The notes under the pieces are model-generated. The model was not told the origin of the DNA and did not search any database. It was given only the letters and a program-made list of their open reading frames with translations. Of a stretch of DNA of 64,000 nt, positions 56,101 to 64,000 are shown piece by piece. Position 1 is the stretch's first letter, and each line of letters begins with the position of its first letter. The position numbers and the translations under genes are program-made. This DNA is from Pascua guehoae (lineage: Eukaryota > Basidiomycota > Tremellomycetes > Trichosporonales > Trichosporonaceae), in contig BCJX01000006.1 in NCBI GenBank assembly GCA_001600415.1, positions 177,983 to 241,982 on the forward strand, read 5' to 3'.

Positions 56101-56589
56101 ATTCTCGCACAGTGCCAGCCGGCGTACCTGTCGTATCTAAGCGTGTCGGGTGCGCTGTCCCGCGGTGGCACGGATATTATGATTCTCGCACTGTCGACCG
56201 TGACCATTGGCATCCTGCCCATGCAGTGGGTCCTTGGTGAGTTGATTGCTGCGGGAGCGGAGATGCCTGCATTCTACCCGTGTCTCCAGAGACTCGACGT
56301 CGCCACCGCGCACCACTGACATCCAGGCCTGTTCTCCATGAACGTCCACATGCCCGTCAATGGTCACCGCGAATGGCACACGCTCGACGACTGCGATCCC
56401 ACCGAGAGGGACGACTGTGTGTACGCGCCGTACAACCTGTTTGGCGTCATTGTCGCCATCATCTTTCTCATTGCGTGCGGCGTCGTTCTCCTCATCCGGT
56501 ACTGGCGCTGGCTGGCCCGCAAAAAGTGGACAAACCGCAGGGGAGGCGATCTGCCGAGCACGTGGGAGGGTTTCTGGGGCTGGGCGTAG
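53158..56589 (+). CDS. CorA-type divalent metal (Mg2+) transporter, Mnr2/Alr-like, with variant GMN motif
   Basis: Three exons (53158-55227, 55279-56236, 56327-56589), 1096 residues. The first roughly 530 residues are Ser/Pro-rich and disordered, with nine consecutive His near residue 413. The CorA soluble domain starts PTWKDLRDIGELLGLHPLTL followed by EDVLHQDPREKLDVYDKLGY. It continues with LYLVVFADGIVS|FHYDD. An acidic Glu/Lys run sits at 55560-55640, then long helices (LLQTSLYHYEYILAQCQP) lead to the two C-terminal transmembrane segments. The first helix contains STVTIGILPMQWVLGLFSMN and the second VIVAIIFLIACGVVLLI. The pore motif, GMN in canonical CorA, reads SMN here. Probably a vacuolar or plasma-membrane metal channel; ion selectivity is uncertain. 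Confidence 0.9.
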
Positions 56590-57633
56590 GGGGTGTGTTG
56601 GAGACGGCGATGATGGTGATGGGGCTTGCAGCGGAGATTGGTCATACTTCGGGGTATACCCGTGGAGCGTGGTTCAAGAGCGGCTGTGTGGATGATCTGG
56701 TTTGGACTCCTTTGGCTTTGACGGATGGTTTAGATCTCCTGCAAGGGGTGGCGCGAAGGGGTCTTGGGACGGTGGCTGTTGTGCATACTACGTAGATTCA
56801 TAGAAGGTTTATACCTATACTTGCATTATAGTGAGCGACAATGAAGGCCGTAGCTGCTGCAGATGCGAGAGCAGGGGCGCGACTGAGGAGTGGCGGGGTG
56901 GTGTGAGGGACTTTGGCAAGCTTTGGGGTGTCACGCAGGACCGAGGCTGGGTCCAACCGAGGCAGCACATGCTAGGTCCAACCAAACTGGCATTTAGGTC
57001 GGCACAGCCCAGGTCTGGACTTGGAACAGACCTTGAGTCTTTAACAGCCATGAAGACCTCATCTCCCCTCGCCTGTCCACTTCCAACTCCTCCAGGCCGT
57101 CCACATCCCAATGACCCAACACGCTCATCGTCCGAGGATATCCACTCACTATCGTACACGCCCAGTCTGCCCGAGACAGATCGCGCTGGTGCCTACGAAC
57201 GCACAGCACTGATGCCAGGCAAATTATCACCCACAACTGGGGTTCGATAACCACGCCCATCTCTGACCACATGTGCCATCTCTGTTCTTACACCCCCATC
57301 TACCCGGCGTTTGCACTGCTGCACTCATCTCGGCTCGAGTACGCACCGAAACAAGTGTGTACACTCATCTCCGCTCGATTACACACCGAGCCAAGTGTAT
57401 ACACTCATCTCTCGTCCAGTGTACACACGAAGCCATCCCGCTCATGCTCGCCCCAGCGCTCATCCCCCCCGACCCAATTGTATTCGAGCGTATGCATCTC
57501 TATGCTGATCGCCGTGCTCGTCCCGGCGCCCGTCGTGCTGATGTTTGAGAAAAGACCCCTAATGCAGCGTTCGAGACGCGACCCGTCCGACCGCGACCGA
57601 CTCGACCTCTCCCACACGGCCCTGCGACGCGGC
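56590..57633. other. Intergenic between convergent CorA-like and eIF2-alpha genes
   Basis: About 1 kb of 3' flanks. Imperfect CTCATCTCGGCTCGA / CTCATCTCCGCTCGA / CTCATCTCTCGTCCA units with ACACCGA spacers recur about every 42 nt at 57325-57430. No gene seen. Confidence 0.5.
57325..57432. repeat. About 42-nt imperfect tandem repeat
   Basis: Three units containing ACACTCATCTC, CGCTCGA and ACACCGA(A/G)CCAAGTGT. Confidence 0.65.
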
Positions 57634-58831
57634 CTAGTCGTCCTCTTCGTCCGAGTCGTCGTCGCCGGCCACGTCCATGTTTGCCTTTTCGAACTGCTCC
57701 ATGAGGGCCTTGAGCTCTGCGTCCTCGGTCTCGGAGACGACTTTGGGGGCCATCTTGACGACGCAGTCGCCCTTTTCCTTTTCAATGGCGGCGGTAATGG
57801 CGTCGACGGCCTTTTCCATCGTCTCAATGGCGGCGGCCTTGTCCGTGCTGGTAGTGGACATGACGTAGAGCGGGGGCGCGACAAGACGGACCTTGATGGG
57901 GACCTCTTCGGTGCTGAGGGCCTCGCCGGCCTTGAGGGCGCGGCGGATCGCCTCAATGCCCTCGTACGCAAAGCACTTGACCTCAATGTCGGCGCGGACC
58001 TTGACGGGCTTGGGCGTCAGGCGGCGCGCAATCGTGTGGCGCAGCTCGGTGAGCGTCTCGGCGTCGAGGCCGAGCGGGCCCAGAATCGCATCCGGCTCGG
58101 TAATCGACAGCTTGAACGCCTCGTACGAGTGTCCATACTTGCGGTGCAGAGGCCATGCAATCTGCTCGTACAGCGACTCGGTCGACACATTGCGCCGCTT
58201 GGCAACCTGCGTGAGGATCGAGTCGACCGCACGGCCCTTTTCGTACTGCTCCTCGCACTTGACAACCTCCTCGGCGTTCACCCTACGCTTGGACAGGTCA
58301 ATGTAGCCTGTGGGCGTGTCAGTTCAGTTGTGGCCTCGGTTGCACAAGTGGCCCAGGCTGCTGTGTATTACGTCGGTCAAGTCGAGGCAACACACGCCAA
58401 TGCCACCACAGCCGTTATTACGCACCCTTGTCGGGGTCCACACGCATCACGACGACGACCTCGTTGCGTCCCACACGGATGAGCTTTTGCACCGAACGGA
58501 TACGTCGCCGAGACAGCTCAGAGAGCAGGATCATGCCCTCGATGCCGTCGTACTCGAGCTGGGGCGGGGGTCAGCGGCGTGCCAGTGCGCACAGACGAGG
58601 CCACCAAGGGGATCCCCCAAGGGATCCCGCATGTGGGTCAACGTCTCGGGCGTGGTGCAAGTTTGGATACGCACGAGCTTGACATAGGCACCCATGTCCT
58701 CGATGGACTGGACCTGGACCATGACCAGTTGGTCCACCTGAGTGTAAGCACTGCACACTGGACACTGCATGTTGGGCGTGTGTTTTCCACCGACGAACCT
58801 CGGGATACTTGTTCTCGTAGAAGCGCGGCAT
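57634..58831 (-). CDS. SUI2: Translation initiation factor eIF2 alpha subunit
   Basis: Regulatory subunit of the eIF2 GTP-tRNA complex. [29 protein letters not shown] is the N-terminal S1 domain opening. The spliced centre reads [19 protein letters not shown] then IRSVQKLIR. The second Ser of LLSELS corresponds to Ser51, the Gcn2-family kinase target. Next come [26 protein letters not shown] and the helical domain ([17 protein letters not shown]). The C-terminal domain and an acidic tail ending DDDSDEEDD follow. Introns after KYPE, YVKL and PDKG fit the GT-AG rule. Length and layout are normal for the family. Confidence 0.96.
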
Positions 58832-58898
58832 GGTGGATAGTCGGGATGAGCAAACGACAAGGGCGAGAAGTGACGCGTTTTGTGCTCGGGTGGCAAGG

Positions 58899-58920
58899 GN
58901 NGGGGNGGGGGGGGGGGGGG
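58899..58920. repeat. Poly-G tract with ambiguous bases
   Basis: A G homopolymer containing N calls, about 70 bp upstream of the SUI2 start on the opposite strand. Confidence 0.9.
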
Positions 58921-59406
58921 ATCAGACGTCTAAAATCGACTCGAACCGCGCCGCAGAGGTCGGACGTGTGTGCTCGCTGTGTGTGTTGCAGTCGAGCGGA
59001 GAGGAGGGTGGGGGTGAAGCACTATTTGTTGGTGTGCAGTGCTGTTTTGTGCTGACAACTATTGACCACAGACTCTGTTCATGCATCCATCTCTGATCTC
59101 TCCTTCCTCGTTGTTGCTCGCACACGGCGTGTGCAGTCAGAGCGCATCGACCTTTCAAACCCGCCAACTCGAAATCCGACGCCTCGAGAGCGGCGCTCAC
59201 GTGGCTAACTCCGTTGATGCCACGTGTTGTGGCACGACATGAAACGTTCCAGTTGGCGGAAGCAATCGAGACTTGAACGGAATCAATCTGACACGTGGAT
59301 GAGGACGTGATGGGCATGATGGGTGTGGCTTGGGAGGGTGGCTTGAATCTGGCTTCGGGTCTTGAACGGCCCAAGAAGGCCAAAGAGGCTCGGAACCCGG
59401 CATCGA

Positions 59407-59431
59407 ANNGNNGGGGNGNGGGGGGGGGGGG
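59407..59431. repeat. Poly-G tract with ambiguous bases
   Basis: A second G homopolymer with several N calls in the same intergenic region. Confidence 0.9.
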
Positions 59432-59640
59432 GGCACTAATCTCAGCCTGCAGCCTGTCCCACTCGGTGGTTCGCCTAAGTTTAGGCCTAGGCGAGAACAG
59501 TCTCTGTCATGGATCACTACTGGGTCGGACGGAGCATGTCGACCATCTGATATAAGCCAGCCACGTTTCCATCCCACTCTCCCCAACCTTCATCTCCTTC
59601 TCACACCAACTCTTTCACCCCCACCAAAAGAGGACCCACC

Positions 59641-60788
59641 ATGTTCGTCACTCTCCGCCCCACGCTCGCCGCCCGCACTGCCCTGCGCAGCTATGTGCGC
59701 GCCATGTCGACCCAGTCCGAGCCCATGGTCCTCGCGACCCGCAACGGCGCCGGCAACGTTGCCATTCTCACCCTCAACCGCCCCAAGGCGCTCAACGCCC
59801 TGTCGTCGCCCCTTTTCGAGGAGCTCAACGCCGAGATGGACAAGGCCGACAACGACCCGTCGGTCCGCGCCATTGTCCTCACTGGCGGTGACAAGGTCTT
59901 TGCCGCCGGTGCCGACATCAAGGAGATGAAGGACAAGGAGTGTGAGTACTAGTACTGGACAAGCTGGGGCCCGGTGGAGGCGTGGTTCTGATTGGGGCGC
60001 GTCGTGATGTGACGTGGGGTGTGGGGGTGGGGATTTAGCCGAGCCAGCAGCCAGCAGCCAGCAACCAGCCGTCAGGCTGGCTGCATACCCCGTCGCCTGG
60101 GCCGTCGCATGCCGCGATGGTGCAAGGCGCCAACAGGACCTCTCGTCATCACCGCTTGACCATACGTGACCCAAGCTCACATGCAGTCGCCGACGCCTAC
60201 AAGAACAACTTCCTCGGCACCTGGGCCAAGGTCGCCGGCATCCGCAAGCCTATTGTCGGTGCCGTCTCGGGCTTTGCCGTGAGTAGACCACAAGTCCCCC
60301 CCACCCTGTGCCCCGCTCACCCCCAGCTCGGCGGCGGCTGTGAGCTCGCCATGATGGCCGACATTCTCCTCTGCACGCCCAAGGCCAAGTTTGGCCAGCC
60401 CGAGATTACCCTCGGCATTATCCCCGGCGGCGGCGGCTCGCAGCGCCTGACCAACCTGATTGGCAAGAACCGCGCCATGGACCTGGTCCTGACCAACCGC
60501 TGGATCTCGGGTGTCGAGGCTGGCGAGTGGGGGCTCGCGTCGCGCGTCGTCCCCGAGGGCGCCTCGGTCGTCGAAGAGGCCGTCAAGGTCGCAGAGACCA
60601 TTGCGGGCTACTCTGTCGTCGCCGCCCAGGCCGGCAAGGAGGCCGTCAACGCCGCCCTCGACCTGCCCCTCGAGCAGGGTCTCCGCCTCGAGCGCCGTCT
60701 CTTCCAGGCCCTCTTTGCCACCAAGGACCAGAAGGAGGGCATGTCGGCCTTTGCCGAGAAGCGCAAGCCCACCTGGACCGACCAGTAA
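59641..60788 (+). CDS. Mitochondrial short-chain enoyl-CoA hydratase
   Basis: Hydrates 2-enoyl-CoA in beta-oxidation and branched-chain amino-acid breakdown. Three exons (59641-59941, 60187-60278, 60327-60788), 284 residues. The N-terminus MFVTLRPTLAARTALRSYVR is a mitochondrial presequence. The crotonase fold follows: VAILTLNRPKALNALSS, VFAAGADIKEM (oxyanion hole), then FADAYKNNFLGTW and KPIVGAVSGFA|LGGGCELAMM. The first catalytic Glu is in GGGCELA; the second is in FGQPEITLGIIPGGGGSQRL. An internal ATG (MSTQSEP, at 59704) could make a cytosolic form. Close to human ECHS1 in layout. Confidence 0.95.
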
Positions 60789-60871
60789 GCGGGCCGGCGT
60801 TTTGGGTAGGAAGAAGCAGCAGCAGAGCACAGCAAAACTATATGCAACAGGATGCATGTAGCACATTGTGA

Positions 60872-61010
60872 CCACACTGGGGCGTCTATTCACGAGCGGC
60901 ACTGATCAGAGGCTACACTGGGGCGTCTATTGTTCACGAGCGACACTGACCAGACACTACACTGGAACGTCTATCTGTTCATGAGTGACCCGACCAGACG
61001 CCGACGAGAC
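60872..61010. repeat. About 46-nt tandem repeat
   Basis: Three units each containing ACACTGGGGCGTCTATT (or ACACTGGAACGTCTAT), TTCACGAGCG/TTCATGAGTG and ACTGACCAGA. Confidence 0.8.
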
Positions 61011-61399
61011 ACTGACCAAGAGCATCAACCACAACGGCCCCGGCCCAAGTTACACCTTACCAGTCTCCCAGGCAGATGGCAGATGGTACCAAGGCCTGTT
61101 GAAACGTCAGACACTGACCAGAGCGACGATAACGCCCCCAGCCCACAGCTTACCAATCTCCCGGCAGATGGCAGATGGCGCCAAGACGCGCTCAAAACGT
61201 CATGACACAGCCGCACTAACCCCGACCTGCCCACTGGCCTACTGACCCCCTGACCTCGCCCACACCGATTGCCGAGCTCGCTTGTGAGAGTTGGTGCAGA
61301 TACGAGAAACACGAGGGGCAGCGATACAGGTCTCGAGGGAGAAGGGCGGGCGAGGGTGGGGGATGCGGAGGTGCGATGCCGAGGCATGGGACTGCTGCC

Positions 61400-61570
61400 G
61401 AGCATGCAGACAGAGCATGCAGATGCAGAGCGTGCAGACGCAGAGCGTGCAGCTGCAGAGCGTGCAGATGCAGAGCATGCAGATGCAGATTCAGAGCTTG
61501 TAGAGCGTTCAGAGCGTTCAGAGCGTGCAGAGCGTTAAGAGCGTGCAGAGTGCAGAGCATGCAGAGTACA
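61400..61570. repeat. 12-nt tandem repeat, GTGCAGAGC type
   Basis: More than ten units of GCAGAGCGTGCA, GCAGATGCAGAG and GTTCAGAGC drift along this block. Confidence 0.85.
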
Positions 61571-61835
61571 GAGCGCAGAGCGCAGAGCGCAACTTGCAAC
61601 ATGTCTCCTTGTCGTTCCGTTCGCCGTCAGGATGCCCTGTGAAGGGTCGTATGCGCAAGTCTGCCATGGCGGACGCGACGCAGATGCAGACTCAGCACGG
61701 AGAGCCGAGCTGCAGCCTAGTTGTGGACAACGACTTCAGACCCAGCCCAACCCCAACAGCTGCCCACCACCCACAATACGAACTGCACCCAGCCGAGTCT
61801 ACCATGCATAACCATAACCACTTCTCCGCCCTAGT

Positions 61836-64000
61836 CTAAGCCGACGCCTCGACCTTGTCTCCGCGCTTGACCGCCTCGATGAGCGCGCGCACCCCCTCGG
61901 CACCCTTGACCTTGTACACGCGCTTGGGGAGGGCCTCGAGCGCCGCAAGCGCGTCGGGGAGCACGTCCTTGCGGAAGTCGAACGAGGGGAACGCGTCCTT
62001 TGTCAGTGCCAGGTCGACGGCCTCGCTAAACTTTGCCGGGTGCGCGGTCGAGAGCGTGACCCATGTCGAGTCTGCCGCAGAGGGCTTTTGGGCCGAGCGT
62101 TCCTGCGTCGCCAGGCCGACGGCCGTGTGCGGGTCCACGACGTAGGGGCCGTAGGGCGCGGGGAGCTGGTAGTACTTGCGGATCTCGGCGAGGGTCTGTT
62201 TGTTAGTGTGCGCCAGGGGGGGAGAGAGTAGGGGATATGGGGGAGATTGGGCATTGGGCATTGGGCACTGCGAGGAAGGGAGGAAGGGAGGGAGGGAGGG
62301 AGGGAGGGAGGGAGGAGGGAGGGAGGGAGGAAGGGATAAGAGAGATCATCGCCACAGTTAAAGGCAATGAACAGCCGTGCAGATCGCAGAGTTGCGTCCT
62401 GTGGGGAGCACACGCAGTCGGAAGGCGCTCGCGGCTGATGCCAGTCGCGGCTCGTGGCACGCCAGCGTTCTCGCCCTCACGCTCACTGTCGCTCTCGACA
62501 ACACTTGCCAACGTGATGGGGGGCGCCAGCGCCGAGTCGAACACTGGCAACACACCGATGGCCTCGCGCGATCTGCCGGCCAGCCTTTTTATGACCCAGC
62601 AGACAGACCGCGCTGGCTCCGCCTCGTGTCCCCAACGCCATCCTGTTACCCCTCGGTTTCAACAACCTCGCCCGCGTGCCGCTCGCTTTCAACAACCTCG
62701 CCCGCGTGCTGCCCTCTTTCAACCACCTCGCCTGCGTGCTCCCCTTCTACCATCGCCCGCTGGTACCGCCCCTTTGTGATATCCTCGCCCGCTCGCACAG
62801 CTCCTTGTCGATGCCCGGCGCGCTCGCTGCGCTCCCGCGGTCCGACCGCTCCATAACCCTCGCCCGCTCGCTGCGCTCGCGTGCTCGTGCGACTCACCTC
62901 CTCGTCCGAAACACGCTCTGCCCAAAACTCCTTGCCGGCGAGCTCCTTGACGGCCTGACCCATATCGGCGCGGCCATTCTTCTTGAGGTCGTCCATCCAG
63001 CCGTTGAGGGTGGCCTGGGCGGCGGCACGGCGGTCCTCTGGGGATTTGGCCTGGGTGGCCGCGTCCTGGGTGTCGTGTGCGAGGTACCAGAGGAGACGCT
63101 CAAAGTTTGACGAGAGGAGAATGTCCATTGCGGGTGAAAAGGTGGCCTTGACGGCGGCGTCGGATCCGGCCGAGTCGTCGCGCTCGTAGCGGCCGGTGGC
63201 GAAGAAGCGGGCGAGAATGTCGTTTTCGTTTGTGGCGACGACGAGCTGGCGGGACGGGAGGCCGAGACGCTTTGCGTACCATCCTGCGAGAATGTCGCCA
63301 AAGTTGCCCGTGGGGACGACGAATTGGACCTTGTCGCGCTTGTCCTCAGGGAGGAGGAAGTAGGCCTGGAAATAGTAGACAATCTGCGCGAGGATGCGTG
63401 CCCAGTTGATCGAGTTTACGGCGCCGAGGCGGTGGGCGGCGTTGAAATCCTTGTCGGCAAAGCACGTCTTGACAATGCTCTGGCACGTGTCAAAGTCCGA
63501 GTCCTCGACGGCGACGCAGTAGACGTTTGCGTCGGGCACCGTCGCCATCTGCGCCTGCTGGATGGGGCTCACGCGCCCGTCGGGGTACAGGATGAAAATG
63601 GTAATGTTGGGCTTTGAGCGCAGGCCGTAAATCGCCGCAGAGCCAGTGTCGCCAGACGTCGCGCCCAGCACCGTCAACTGCTCCTTGGGGGCACTGGGGG
63701 CAGCCGCATTCCGCCGCTCGAGCAGGTAGGCAAACACATTGCCCACAAACTGCAGCGCAACGTCCTTGAACGCCCACGTCGGGCCGTGCCACAGCTCGAG
63801 CACGTACTCGTCCTCGCCCGTCTGGCGCAGAGGCGTCACCACGTCGGTGCGGAACGTCGCATAGCTCTTGTCGATAATCTCCTTCAGGTCTCCCGAAGGA
63901 ATCGAGTCGGTCGGGATAAAGAGCGACAGGATGGCGTGCGACAGCTCGGGGAACGACAGCTTGGCCCACTTGGTCTGCCAGTCCGACGGCAGAGACGGAA
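61836..64000 (-). CDS. THR4: Threonine synthase, 5' end outside the window
   Basis: PLP enzyme making threonine from O-phosphohomoserine. Exon 62898-64000 (open at the window edge) encodes the N-terminal region (FPELSHAILSLFIPTDSIP), LELWHGPTWAFKDVALQFVG with the PLP lysine in FKD, and LGATSGDTGSAAIYGL. It continues with VSPIQQAQMATVPDANVYC, FVVPTGNFGDILAGWYAKRL and ANENDILARF-like ATNENDILARFF. It ends in SDEE. After a 702-nt intron (62196-62897), exon 61836-62195 gives TLAEIRKYYQLPAPYGPYVV and DPHTAVGLA, and closes with KRGDKVEASA. The junction SDEE/TLAEIRKYY is in frame. The length fits the fungal family (about 500-530 residues), with perhaps 40-60 residues missing. Confidence 0.94.
62270..62335 (+). 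repeat. GGGA microsatellite inside the THR4 intron
   Basis: About fifteen GGGA/GGAA units. The array lies just upstream, in gene orientation, of the intron's 3' end. Confidence 0.9.
62645..62750. repeat. About 33-nt tandem repeat inside the THR4 intron
   Basis: Three to four units of TTTCAACAACCTCGCCCGCG followed by a variable TGCCGCTCGC-like spacer. Confidence 0.85.

Larger units (their letters stand above)
58832..59640. promoter_or_regulatory. Divergent promoter region of SUI2 and ECHS1-like genes with two poly-G tracts
   Basis: Two G runs with ambiguous bases sit at 58899-58920 and 59407-59431. A GATATAAGCC box at 59549-59558, about 85 nt before the ECHS1 start, is TATA-like. No gene is seen. 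Confidence 0.5.
60789..61835. other. Repeat-rich intergenic region between convergent ECHS1-like and THR4 genes
   Basis: Contains at least three tandem-repeat families (60872-61010, about 61070-61200, 61400-61570). Frames here are products of the repeats. Confidence 0.6.

Overview
The window is nuclear DNA of a GC-rich, intron-rich fungus. Short introns (about 38-70 nt) with GTGAGT/GTAAGT donors and a CTAAC branch motif just before the acceptor, plus the character of the proteins, point to a basidiomycete yeast of the Tremellomycetes, most likely Trichosporonales. That placement is inference. Gene models were assembled by hand from reading frames, splice consensus and known family motifs.

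Layout, left to right: 5' part of an MFS transporter (1-657, -); PDE1 class II cAMP phosphodiesterase (-); 2.7 kb of repeat-rich spacer; mitochondrial ribosomal protein bS18m (+, with a 1 kb repeat-bearing intron); AUR1 inositol phosphorylceramide synthase (-); an AGX1-like alanine-glyoxylate aminotransferase (-); a decayed gene of probable lineage-specific type (+); a two-HKD phospholipase D-like protein (+); a SAM37/metaxin-like gene (+) interrupted by minisatellite and an assembly gap; LUC7 (+); SelO/FMP40 (-); deoxyhypusine hydroxylase (+); DOA1/PLAA (-); a long alpha/beta hydrolase (+) with a 13-nt microexon; eIF2D/TMA64 (-); an intronless bacterial-looking P-loop kinase (+); an orphan secreted peptide precursor (-); URM1 (-); MIC60 (+); an SDR oxidoreductase (+); a CorA-type metal transporter (+); eIF2-alpha (-); mitochondrial enoyl-CoA hydratase (+); threonine synthase (-, truncated by the window end).

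Themes: most genes are housekeeping. Mitochondrial functions recur (bS18m, SAM37, SelO, MIC60, ECHS1, probably AGX1), as do translation and its modifiers (eIF2-alpha, eIF2D, DOHH for eIF5A, URM1). Genes lie singly, often as divergent pairs sharing 0.3-1 kb (SelO/DOHH, DOA1/hydrolase, URM1/MIC60, eIF2-alpha/ECHS1) or as tight convergent pairs (DOHH/DOA1, hydrolase/eIF2D, about 130 bp).

The accessory part is about 42.4-46.7 kb: gene-poor, with a likely bacterial-derived intronless kinase gene and a small precursor with signal peptide, dibasic site and a Trp-rich two-Cys core. This and the decayed gene at 14.7-16.2 kb are the most novel content. I found no tRNA, rRNA, CRISPR, intact transposon or virus-like element.
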